A stretch of 60,000 bases of DNA, from NCBI GenBank assembly GCA_014529385.2, contig CM043958.1, positions 85,979,525 to 86,039,524 on the forward strand, given 5' to 3'. The first letter of the stretch is position 1, and each line of letters starts with the position of its first letter. Both the position numbers and the translations under genes were made by a program. Below are positions 51,014 through 60,000 of this stretch, one piece after another. The notes under the pieces were generated by a model. That model searched no databases and was not told the origin of the DNA. It saw only the letters and a list, made by a program, of their open reading frames with translations. The DNA is from Adiantum capillus-veneris (Eukaryota > Streptophyta > Polypodiopsida > Polypodiales > Pteridaceae).

Positions 51014-51252
51014 TGTGCGCTTATGTCGCACGTGTCAATGCAAGGAACTTGCTGATACACCGTGTGCGAGCCACAAATGGCTCCAAGCACACAACATGCC
51101 TAAACTAGTAAGCTCAAAGACGGCGATGGTGTGTCACTCACCGCTCTACGCTTGCTTCATGGAGGATTCCTTGCCGCGAAGAAGAAGGAGCCGCCGCTTC
51201 GCCGCGCTCAACCGCTTCGCCGCCGTCATGCCGTCGTCGTAATGCTCGATCA

Positions 51253-51298
<46 letters not shown>

Positions 51299-51612
51299 GA
51301 GATGAAGAAGAAGAAGATGGAGATGGAGCAAGAGCACTCTACTATTGCACAAATGAGAGAATGAGTGAATTTTAGGTTTAGTTGACTTTTATATGAGCTC
51401 ACCCCATTCACACTTGGGCGCCCATGCTTAGCCAACTAATCCCTTGAATGTTCCAGTTAGAGTGCGCCTCTCATCGACGATCACTCTTACCCTTTTCCTA
51501 TTGGACCGACAAGCCCGGTACTTGACTCTACCAAATAAATAATACAATGTTCGCCGTAGGTTACAACGTCCGTCGTAGGTGATAGGGTGTCCGTGAGCCG
51601 TGAGGGTTAACA
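51014..51612 (-). repeat. 5' LTR of outer gypsy element
   Basis: 599 bp with a pure (CT)n tract at 51255-51295; followed by AGTAA at 51613-51617. Confidence 0.96.
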
Positions 51613-51617
51613 AGTAA

Positions 51618-51749
51618 TGATGAGGATCACAAGTATTTTTATTAAGTCCTTTGTCATGAAAAAATGTATTAGGGGCATCAAATTCAATCGAGTACCTTCA
51701 CACGTTTCAAACCAACTTGTATTATTGTTGCAAGTTGGCTCATTATCCC
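51618..51749. other. right flank of the nest, no gene recognised
   Basis: Original target DNA to the right of the outer element. Nothing recognisable. Confidence 0.4.
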
Positions 51750-52078
51750 CACACACACACACACACGTGAGATTCTTATTCCCACTTTGCCAGAGACCTC
51801 ATATCTGGAAAATCCAAACCTCGGAAAAGTCCCTAAGAGCACGAACCCTACCACGAGAATCCACTTCCATAGGGTGGTGCATAATTTTGGCTTACATGGA
51901 AAGCCTTAGTTTCATTATGTCCATGACCAAAAAAAAAAAGGACCTTGTTGGTCACTAGGAAAGTGGTCTTAATACAAGAAAGTTAAGTACACCCCTTTCA
52001 AGTGCATGCATGTCTCATCATATTCTTGCTCTTGCTCATAGTAGGAGAGCCATCAGGCCGCCTCTTAATGCTTGGAAT

Positions 52079-52081
<3 letters not shown>
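51750..52081 (+). repeat. dispersed repeat copy 1
   Basis: It starts with (AC)n and is similar in order and spacing to 58161-58503: ..CTGGAAAATCCAAACCT.., ..GGAAAGCCTTRGTTTCATTA.., ..CTTAATACAAG.., ..CACCCCTTTC.AGTGCATGC... No terminal TG/CA, TIR or coding frame was identified. Class unknown. Confidence 0.75.

Positions 52082-52131
<50 letters not shown>
52082..52131. repeat. (GA)n microsatellite
   Basis: About 24 GA units directly after the dispersed repeat. Confidence 0.97.
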
Positions 52132-52133
<2 letters not shown>

Positions 52134-55025
52134 CAAAATGGACATTGCTCTATAGGTCCCTTCTCAAAATCTAGTCTCTTGGAATTCTCAATCAGAGGGA
52201 TAATCTCTGAAGCAATGTAGAATACTAAGCATGGTTTGCCCAAGTATGTGGACACATGCTCGCACTACACGATTGTTTATCATTTGTTGGTCCTGTTTTG
52301 GGTGCCTCGAGGGTGCCTCATTCTCGGCAACATGCACATCCTCTCGTTTCCTACCTCACCCTCACTGTAGTGAATTAGACCACATTCAAAAATATACATC
52401 CACATGGCACAAGAATCTGATGAATAGTTTCTTGTCTACCAAATACTTAGCCTTGGCTTATATCTGCATCCTAAGAGAACTATGGCATCTAGAGAAAGAC
52501 CCACCTGGCATCTGCTTAAAACAGCCTAGAGCTTGCTTGCACTATAGCCATTACTAGTAGTACTACAAGCACATCATCTGCTACCTCCATGCCCAAGTCA
52601 ACAAGATTGAATGATTACAGTGGCGAAGAGGATGAGGATAGTGACTCCAACCAGCTCTTGTGGTGGCAGAGCCAATCGGCTCTTGCAGTAGTTGGCCTCC
52701 TTACAACGCCAGGGTCTCAAGGCCATATCTCTAAACTATGTAGGGTCTCTCTTTGTAGGCCTGCCCTATCAGCATGCTATGCAAAGGGCTACAAACTTAG
52801 GGGAGGCTCAATGAAGGGTTGACCAGGGGCTGATCAAACTGGGTGCCAAAACAAACAGGTTGGGCTGAGAGATTCGCGCCACATTTGGCATACATATTGA
52901 GCAAAGCACTGGAAAGCATAGCATGATTCTTCAACAAGCGCTCTTATGAATGAGTGTTTTTTGCATGTTGTGCATTTGGTGTTTGTTGCTCTAGTCATCA
53001 TTTAACAGATATACAAGTTGATGCAATACGTGCACACATGCTTGTGCCCAAAGATCAAAATTGAAAAAAAAAAAGCAGAAAAAAGTCATGAAAATCCAAT
53101 GAATCCAAGGGAAACACGACCATACACAAGTATGGTTGGGAGGTGGCACCGTTCTCACCCATTTATATAATATGTAGGGATGTGCCTTTCAACGTCTGTC
53201 CTTTTTTGTACCCCGATGTTGGAGTTGTGATATGCTCATCTTTGGTATTAGAGGATGTCCTTTTCCATCAAATTTTGTCCGATGCAAGACTTGTATATCT
53301 GTGATGTATATTTTCAGCCTTGAGCTATGTTGATTTTATTTTTGCTTTGCTATGTTGATGGATGGCAGGTATGTTTGTAACAACAAAAGATACTTCTCAA
53401 AGAAGCATAATGACAAAACACGATGAGAACTGGCTATCCCCAGGTCATATACTTGACAATTATCTCACGCCTTGCAAAATCCTCAAATGTGATCACTTGA
53501 CCAACCTCTTTAGTAAGCCTGCAACCAAATTTGTCAGCAACCCTCTTGGCTATAGACATTGTTGCCACTCTTTGAGGTTGTGTGTCACCAATTTTCCCTT
53601 TTGTTGTGTACTTGATTTTGCTAGATATTGTGTAACATGTGTTGTTTTCCTTGAATTAGTTTAAACTAAAACCTGGTTCTCATGACCTGTTCTAACCAGC
53701 ACGTTTTTTAGCATATAAATGAGAAACAAACCTTCGCTTTGCATCTGCAAGTGTAGTGAGCTTCATCTTGTGTAATGTCATATTTCCCTCATGCTATGGA
53801 AAAGGATTTGACCCTCATCTAGTGACTATAAGCATTGGGAACACTAGCAAAAGTGATTGCACTGGAAGAGGTGCCCTCTTATTGCATCCAGAGGCGACAA
53901 TAGTCCAGAGATTGCTCAGCCAGCCATGTCCTCCTACATCGTATTCCTAGCAACTTCGTCTCGAAGGTAAACCTCACTAAGCCAATGCCATAAATTTTGT
54001 GGAGTTCTTGCCACCTCTACATAGCATTTTGAGCCAAAGTCATTTGCAGCTCTGCACCAGTACAAAGCCAAGGCAGATTTGGTCATCTTTTATTGTTACT
54101 TTCAACTATTATGCTCACAACACTCTGTCTTTGTACTTGAGGACATTAGAAACAATGCAAAATTCTTTGCATTATTCCATTGGCAACCTCACCATACTCC
54201 ATACATCATTTGCTGCATTATAATCAAATAGAGTTGGTTAGTGTCCCTCTAAAAAGAAGAAATCCCTATCTGTCACCTTACAATTGGTTGTCGCCATCTG
54301 TGGCTTGCGTCCAACCGTATGGCAACCACCTCTCTTTTGCATGTGCCCCCAAAACTGGATGCCCCCCCTGGTCGCCATTTTTCACCCGTAAAGCAAGCAC
54401 ACTTTTTGTCTATTAAGAGGTTTCAATGTTGGTGATTTTCTTAGGTTGCACTATTGGTGATTTTTTAAAAAAAATTTGGGCTTTTTGGCTCATTTATTCT
54501 CCTTTCAGTATGCATTGGAAGAGCCTTGAGACATATAGGTAAAGAAATGGTTGCTACCTATGGTTTTTTAAAGGTATGGATCTCTGTTGGTGGATAATCT
54601 ATGACCTTGGTTATTGGGCGTTTTCTTCCTTAAACTCTCGGTAACCCTTCACGCTAGTTTTCAAAACAAAGTTTTATTGTTCCCCCTAGGGGGTTTCCAC
54701 CTCTGGTTGATGTTTTATGGTGATGCGTTTTAGCCATAGACAGGCATGTAGGTTTTTGAATATGGCCTTAACAAGTGGAGTCTTCTGAGTATTGGTGGAT
54801 AGTTTCCACCTCTAGATTGTGGTTTCTAGAGATATATAGTTTTTGTAGGTTTTTGCACCTAAAGCCATATAACGGCGCTTACTTTACTTGGTTACAAACA
54901 TCTCTTATAAAGATGTTCATTTAGTCGAGATATTTTTTCTGAGATACTACTTCAAAAACATCTTATTGGTAAAAATAATATGGTGCTTGGTTTTGAAGTA
55001 CAAGGTTATCAATGAGAAGTTGTCA
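52132..55025. other. intergenic stretch, no gene recognised
   Basis: Short frames such as 52589-52822 and 53362-53664 have no domain or homologous partner. A block near 54535-54640 resembles 59850-59940. No LTR ends, TIR or RNA gene is seen. Confidence 0.45.
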
Positions 55026-55190
55026 CTAACCTTGCCTCAATACTAAGTAACACATAGCATTAAAGAAGAGGGGGGTAAGGGGATCGATGGCTCGGAAGTG
55101 GACGTAAGAAGGCCGAGGCGGATTAAACCCGGACGCGTGGGAATCGAGGAAAAATGGGGGCACGTCAGTGCAAAAAAATGAGCCAGACGT

Positions 55191-55255
55191 CAACCCGATT
55201 TGAACCCAAGGCCTCGTTGTCCAGATTGAGACGCATGGGCTAACCATCTCACCTA
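55191..55255 (-). other. tRNA-like A and B box pair inside the MITE
   Basis: The minus strand reads TAGGTGAGATGGTTAGCCC (55255-55237) and GGGTTCAAATCGGGTTG (55207-55191), about 30 nt apart, close to RNA polymerase III A- and B-box patterns. No complete cloverleaf or acceptor stem is evident, so this is not called as a tRNA gene. Confidence 0.45.
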
Positions 55256-55469
55256 TACGCACATGCTGTTACCTTGGGGTTGTTTTTATTAGGTTTTATT
55301 ATTAAAACATAAGCACTACCCGGGTTTACTCTGTGTGGCCGGGTTTAGTTTTGAAGTATATATCTACGACTGCGATCTCCCTAATTTTTGTGCGCGAACT
55401 TCTCTGCCCTCGATCCCCTTAACCACCACCACCAAACACAAACACACACACACACACAAACAACCCCCG

Positions 55470-55507
<38 letters not shown>
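55470..55507. repeat. 38-base poly-C run
   Basis: Uninterrupted C38 just inside the right terminal inverted repeat; the left repeat has G6 at the matching place. Confidence 0.95.
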
Positions 55508-55552
55508 TTTTTCTTTAATGCTATGTGTTACTTAGTCCTTAGGCTAACCTTG

Positions 55553-56769
55553 TTTGTGTGTTGTAGGTAAATTTACATTGAAAGGAGGTTGGGTTGGATT
55601 ATAACACGTCCAATGATCCCGTACTAATTGGATTCCTTATATAGTATTACAGTTTGGTTTCTAAAATAAAGGAAAGACCCAGGTTTTGCTTTTGGCCATG
55701 ATTCGAGAATTATTTTTTATAAGCTCTATATAGGAGGGCCTTTTCATTTGGGTTGTTCATCTCCTAAAACCATTGGCCTTCTTTCTTATTAACTTTGTGA
55801 AAGAAAGTCATTAGGTACAAGGTCTTTCCCTTCCTCCAATTGAAGTAGAGTCCCTAGGTTTGATCATAAGCTATGGACTTTTTCTAAAAAGGGCTTCTTA
55901 GCTTCAATCCAAATGGAGACTTGGCTATTATTGGGGCTAGCCAAGTCCGGATTCCTCATCAAAACAATGTAGACTTAAAGTACTAAAAGGTGTGCATTTC
56001 CTAAACAAGGGTGAGCTTGTTAAAACTCCATTCACCATGACCTTTTTGGATAACACACTCATTAACCTCTCCTAGTGGTTCTTACACTTCTTATTTGACC
56101 ACATCCTCTTTTACTTCTAACTACTTAATGAATTTACTTGACATTTAAACTCTTACAAGTCTTGGTGTGTGTAGCTCTAGAAGAAAGACGTTAATCAAAG
56201 TGAAAGCCCCAAGAAACTACTATATGTACAATGCCTTTTTGCCAAACAAACTTTTTGTTGTGAACCTTCCTAAGATTTTCTTTGTGGAAGCATTCAACAT
56301 TAAGTTTGGTAATCATCTCCTCCTTGAAAATACTTTCATTGAATGGAAGTATTTGGAACCGATCAAGAGTATCTTTTCTAGAATAGGACTTTAAATTTGA
56401 TAGTCTTCCTCCTTGTTTTTGTAAGGATAATATTGAATTTTGTAAAGATTCAGTAGCATTGGGTCTCATGTTTATATCATAGATCTTAACTTTATTAAGG
56501 ATAAATTTGTCATGAACCTAATTTCTTTTGGGTTTAACCATGTCCCCCTAGAGCCCCTTAACGCTCACCTGCTCACCTGGCCTTGGCCATCTTACTAAAT
56601 TGCTTTAATAAGTTTAAAGCAAAAATACTCCAACTAGAGGAAACTATCAAGCATTATGTAGCTCTCATTGTCGGAGAGATCTTCTCACACAAAATGAGAA
56701 AAATCGTGCACCCTTGACTGGTCCATGAGACTGGTTGGTTAACACCAGCATCTATACAATTGATTCAAG
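55553..56769. other. AT-rich stretch, partial unrecognised frames
   Basis: The frame 56167-56394 (KTLIKVKAPRNYYMYNAFLP) and a following segment near 56470-56580 (DKFVMNLISFGFNHVPLEPL) look protein-like but broken. They may belong to the same decayed unit as 56770-57480. Confidence 0.35.
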
Positions 56770-57480
56770 ATTGAACTAGGAAATTCTATATTGTAGGATC
56801 AACAAAGCTCCCAACAATGCCTCTTTTCTATGCCAACGGCTAGTTTGGCTCTCTGTTAGAGATAGACTTAATGGTCCTAAGTTTCATCACCCAATTTTGT
56901 TATTGATTGAACAAGTAGAAGTTGAACTCACATCCCTTGGATATCCCAACAAATTTAAGAAATTACATGTTTTATGTCCTATCTACAAGAGCTAAAAAAA
57001 CATATTTAGGTGTATTTCAGATGCATCCAATTACATCTTCACAAACATCAGTCACGACATAATTTCATGGTGGAATCTTAGATCAGCAAAATTCCTTGCC
57101 TCTCTGGGAAAGAAGCAAGCAAACATCAAGAAACTTCTTAATATCCCTGTCAACAATATTTGGCTGATTAAGAATGTTTCAAAAGTCTTCATTAATCTAC
57201 CCTCAAAAATTTACTCACTTTTTTTGGCTGGCATAACACAATGTTATAAAAACATTCCACTAATTGCTTCTTTGAGCTCCTGCATGTCCTGGAAGAACTC
57301 ATTAACCTTGCATATCAATCTAAAACAAAGAGGGATATACCAAAATCTCCCTAGTTAGAGAGCCTCAATGGATAAACACCTTTAGGATAATTCCCTGATT
57401 CATTGCAATCAGTGTGACGTAACAAAGATCCTCCCTTGGCTGCTCAAACATAATTTTGTTCAGTCAAAGAATACTTTTTT
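56770..57480 (+). pseudogene. decayed reading frame, unrecognised
   Basis: From about 56793 one plus frame reads YCRINKAPNNASFLCQRLVW, LSVRDRLNGPKFHHPILLLI, VELTSLGYPNKFKKLHVLCP, then after one TAA NIFRCISDASNYIFTNISHD, IISWWNLRSAKFLASLGKKQ, NIPVNNIWLIKNVSKVFINL, CMSWKNSLTLHINLKQRGIY, ending NLPS and TAG. About 110 codons are open after the TAA, unusual in such AT-rich DNA. No ATG opens it. I do not recognise the family; a LINE or organelle-derived fragment cannot be excluded. Confidence 0.35.
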
Positions 57481-57499
57481 AAAACAACCTCTAAGTATC

Positions 57500-58160
57500 C
57501 CAATGGGATTGTCATGTTCACCAGTAATGTGTAATTTATACCTAGCCTTGTTTGAGTATAGATGGTATCAAAAACATCTATCTTCCCCTGATCAATCCAC
57601 AAAGTGGCGCCATTCACGCATACGTTTTGGTTTATGGAAAATCTCCTTGGCATAAATAACCCTTTAATCAGGGAAAAACTTGATCAAGTCTATCCGGATT
57701 GCCTCAAAATTGAGCCTTCACTATCTCCCCCCCAAAAGAAGATTGTTTCTCATTGTCAAATAAAGTCATTTACCTTAACCTCGAGATTCCCCTCCAGCAA
57801 CCATTGATAGTAAGTAACTATGAAGTTAGGTTATGTTGGAAAAGATACGCTTGAAATTGTCACTACCACTCACTCACTCTGTTAATACCTGCATTTTCTT
57901 ACTTCACCTCATTGTGTATTCCTCATCATCTTCATTCATTGCTTTTGAGAAATTTACAAACTAAGTTTTGTTCAAATGCGTTCAAAGACTAGATGTCACA
58001 AAAACTTTCATCAAAGCACTCTCTAAAAAGTGATGGCCAAAAATCGGGTTTGATATAGAAAATATCTTCTCTTTGATGAGGTAGCAGGCCTCTCCTCTTG
58101 GCGGTTGCTGCCTCAATTGAGTTAGGGTGCTTGGGGAAGGGGAGGGCATGCGTGTGCGTG
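57500..58160. other. no gene recognised
   Basis: No feature is visible apart from short chance frames and a (TG)/(CA) approach to the dispersed repeat. Confidence 0.4.
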
Positions 58161-58503
58161 CACACACACACACACACACGTGTGCAATATTCTTATTTCT
58201 ACTTTGCTAGAAATCTCACCTCTGGAAAATCCAAACCTGGGACGAATCCCTTAAGGCATGACCCCTACAATGGAAACTCACTTGAAAAGAAACCCCATAG
58301 TGTGCATAAATTAGGATTCAATGGAAAGCCTTGGTTTCATTAAATCCATGACCAGATCAACTTATAACCTTGATGGTCGTTTGGAAAGTGTTCTTAATAC
58401 AAGGAAGTAATGTGCACCCCTTTCGAGTGCATGCCTATTTCATCGTATTCACGCTCTTACTTACACTAGGAGGGCCATCCACCTCTTCACCCTCAGAGTA
58501 CTA
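58161..58503 (+). repeat. dispersed repeat copy 2
   Basis: It starts with (CA)n and runs parallel to 51750-52081 over about 340 bp, with an estimated 70-80% identity by eye. Same orientation, about 6.4 kb apart. Confidence 0.75.
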
Positions 58504-60000
58504 ACGCAAGGGAGGTCTGCTACAAATCCTCCAGCCATGTTCTTACATATCTATCAATAAGTTTATTGCGATTGATATATTATTGACTGTTAAACATATC
58601 GATCAATAAAACTGCTGGTCGACATTAATGAGTATAAAAAACGCCTACATTTTTGCCACCTAAGCATCACCCACCTTCTATAAACTACAAGGTTAACCCA
58701 GACAGTGAACGGTATAGAGATTAACTAAAAAATAATTAAGTGAGTTTTAAAAGAAGAAATTCTAAATAGGCTACTTTAATGTAGCTCAAAATAGAATGGC
58801 ATGAAGTTTTGTATAGGTGGATAGTGGTCCTTCTTAGACTAGGAGCTAGTTACATCTAGCCATGCATTCTTCAAAGTTGGGAGATGTTCTTATTGATTCT
58901 CCCAAATTTGGTTGCAGGTTCCACAAGTATATTTTCTTTCGGATTCACCTACCTTAGGTGATCCAGCTACAAAGGTAGAGACTATTGGAGAGTTATGGTA
59001 ATTATCCATGGCTCTGGTGTTCTCCCTTCAGAGGGGGATGTGGGAGTTAGCTTGACGGTCAGTTTTTACAGATGAATTCCTTTTGTTTCTAGTGGTTCCA
59101 TGTGTAGTAGATAGGATTGATAATCTATTTGGAAGCTTTTCATAAAACCTTGTTCTTCTCTTGTAGAGCTTGGGTGTCAAACAAATTTTTTATGAGATAA
59201 ACTTTAGTGCTTGTAATCTTACTCTCAATATAGGATACAGTTTTGGCCTTTGAGCTAATACTATATTGAAAATAGATGGGATCTACAATTTTTTATAGCT
59301 CTATCTCCTTTCACTACCTAAAAGTAGATGATGCCATTTGATAACCAATGGCCTTGATATCTTTAGTGTTTATGTGTATTAGTATATAAATTTTGAAGCT
59401 TTAAGCTCTTTTCTACATAAATATAAAGAGTGGCATGGACAATCCCTTGCTTTTTGCAATAGTTAATGCATTAGGATCAAATGTTAGGGGTAGAGAATGA
59501 TACATCATAGAGGTTTGGGTGTCATGGATTATGATAGTAAATTTTAACCACCTTTGTGGATTAGGGTACAAAGGTAGTTAACTCCTTGAGAATGATTTCA
59601 TAAAAACAATGTAGTGGTTTCTCTCTTGGTTGTTTGAGCACTTGCTCTTATTTTTAAGATTGGCTTGGTGTCCTTTATATAAAAGGAGTTCACTTCTCTT
59701 CAGTGGTGCTCACTTAGTCCTACTAGGTAAGCTTTATGTTTTTTTCTATTGTTGTTCTTGCTACTGTTTGGTGCACTTTGGTGCTCGCAATGACAAAATC
59801 CAACAAGAAGAAGGTTGATGAGGAGCCAACTATGTCTCAAGTAGATCTAGCCATAAGAAGTGATTGCTACTGCATGGTTTTTTTTAGTGTCTCTTTGTAG
59901 GATAATCTATTATCTTGGTTATTGTGTGTTTGCTTCCTTAAAACTAAGAAAGAGGAGAGTGCTTTGACCCTTGGCAGCCCTTGGTGGTGGTGGTTTATGA
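58504..60000. other. right end of window, no gene recognised
   Basis: AT-rich. It contains an imperfect hairpin near 58560-58612 and a block at 59850-59940 similar to 54535-54640. The frame at 59630-59818 has no recognisable domain. Confidence 0.4.

Larger units (their letters stand above)
19408..51612 (-). mobile_element. outer Ty3/gypsy (Tat/Athila-type) element, interrupted by two insertions
   Basis: LTRs at 19408-20005 and 51014-51612 are direct copies (about 598 bp each) with TG..CA ends, flanked by AGTAA (19403-19407, 51613-51617). Minus orientation is fixed by the tRNA-Asp-type primer site beside the right LTR and the polypurine tract beside the left LTR. Without the copia (23831-29295) and inner gypsy (37395-50717) guests the element is about 13.4 kb. 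Gene order on the minus strand: leader, gag, zinc knuckles, protease-like, RT, RNase H, integrase, second protease-like domain, small acidic ORF, 3' UTR. Many stops and frameshifts are present. I count roughly 25 LTR differences outside the microsatellite, so it is the oldest of the three nested elements. Confidence 0.95.
55035..55543. mobile_element. 509-bp MITE, Mutator-like, 9-bp target duplication
   Basis: Terminal inverted repeats of about 41 bp run inward from CCT (55035) and AGG (55543), with a perfect 26-bp core (55042-55067 against 55511-55536) and mismatches at the outer and inner edges. The 9-mer CTAACCTTG flanks both sides (55026-55034, 55544-55552). A 9-bp duplication with long TIRs is the Mutator/MULE signature. 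The interior has no transposase. It contains a C38 run and, on the minus strand, A-box- and B-box-like words of a tRNA promoter. Confidence 0.88.

Noticed and set aside
55191-55262. tRNA gene
   Set aside because: A- and B-box-like words are present but I cannot fold a full cloverleaf with an acceptor stem.
55335-55570. Poly-proline open frames
   Set aside because: They arise from the C38 run inside the MITE.
58560-58612. Imperfect hairpin as a MITE
   Set aside because: Arms are short and mismatched and no target duplication is visible.
1-60000. CRISPR arrays, bacterial operons or phage genes
   Set aside because: No spaced direct repeats of that type and no prokaryotic gene structure; all coding blocks are plant-type retroelements.

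Overview
The window is repeat-dense plant intergenic DNA. I found no convincing host gene, rRNA or functional tRNA gene. Every long coding block belongs to an LTR retrotransposon. The land-plant assignment rests on Ty1/copia elements of Tork/TNT1 type primed by initiator tRNA-Met, and on large Ty3/gypsy elements of Tat/Athila type, two of them with an 18-nt primer site matching plant tRNA-Asp. The species cannot be named. Nested insertions and microsatellites suggest a large, methylated genome.

Layout. (1) 444-9108, minus strand: a Tat-like element with 5-bp target duplications (CACCT). It keeps gag-protease, has lost reverse transcriptase, RNase H and most of integrase, and carries a decayed extra reading frame of about 3.6 kb downstream. 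(2) 9114-19402: old DNA with short-LTR copia debris: an LTR cluster with a long palindrome (10759-11255), an LTR plus leader (13108 to about 14880), and a copia deletion derivative with a partial tandem duplication (16416-18179). (3) 19408-51612: a nest. The outer minus-strand gypsy element (TSD AGTAA) is interrupted by a copia element in its integrase (23831-29295, plus) and, in its 5' leader, by a second copy of its own family in the opposite orientation (37395-50717, plus, TSD CCTAC). Removing the guests leaves about 13.4 kb, close to the 13.3-kb inner copy. (4) 51618-60000: unassigned DNA with a dispersed repeat pair, a 509-bp Mutator-like MITE with 9-bp target duplications, and a decayed unrecognised reading frame.

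The most unusual content is the nested gypsy family. Two copies allow reading frames to be compared. Both indicate an ancestral polyprotein of roughly 3,000 residues running gag, zinc knuckles, a retropepsin-like domain with DGG in place of DT/SG, RT, RNase H, integrase, and then a second retropepsin-like domain with a canonical DTGA, followed by a tail with repeated W-x-P-K motifs. After pol come an internal polypurine tract resembling the 3' PPT, a TATA-like box, a 140-residue acidic ORF open in both copies, a hydrophobic frame, and a long 3' UTR with a conserved 14-bp inverted repeat.

Hand counts of LTR differences (about 25 in 560 for the outer pair, 6 in 192 for the copia pair, about 7 in 560 for the inner pair) agree with the nesting order. 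None of the elements looks autonomous now; stops and frameshifts are listed with each entry.
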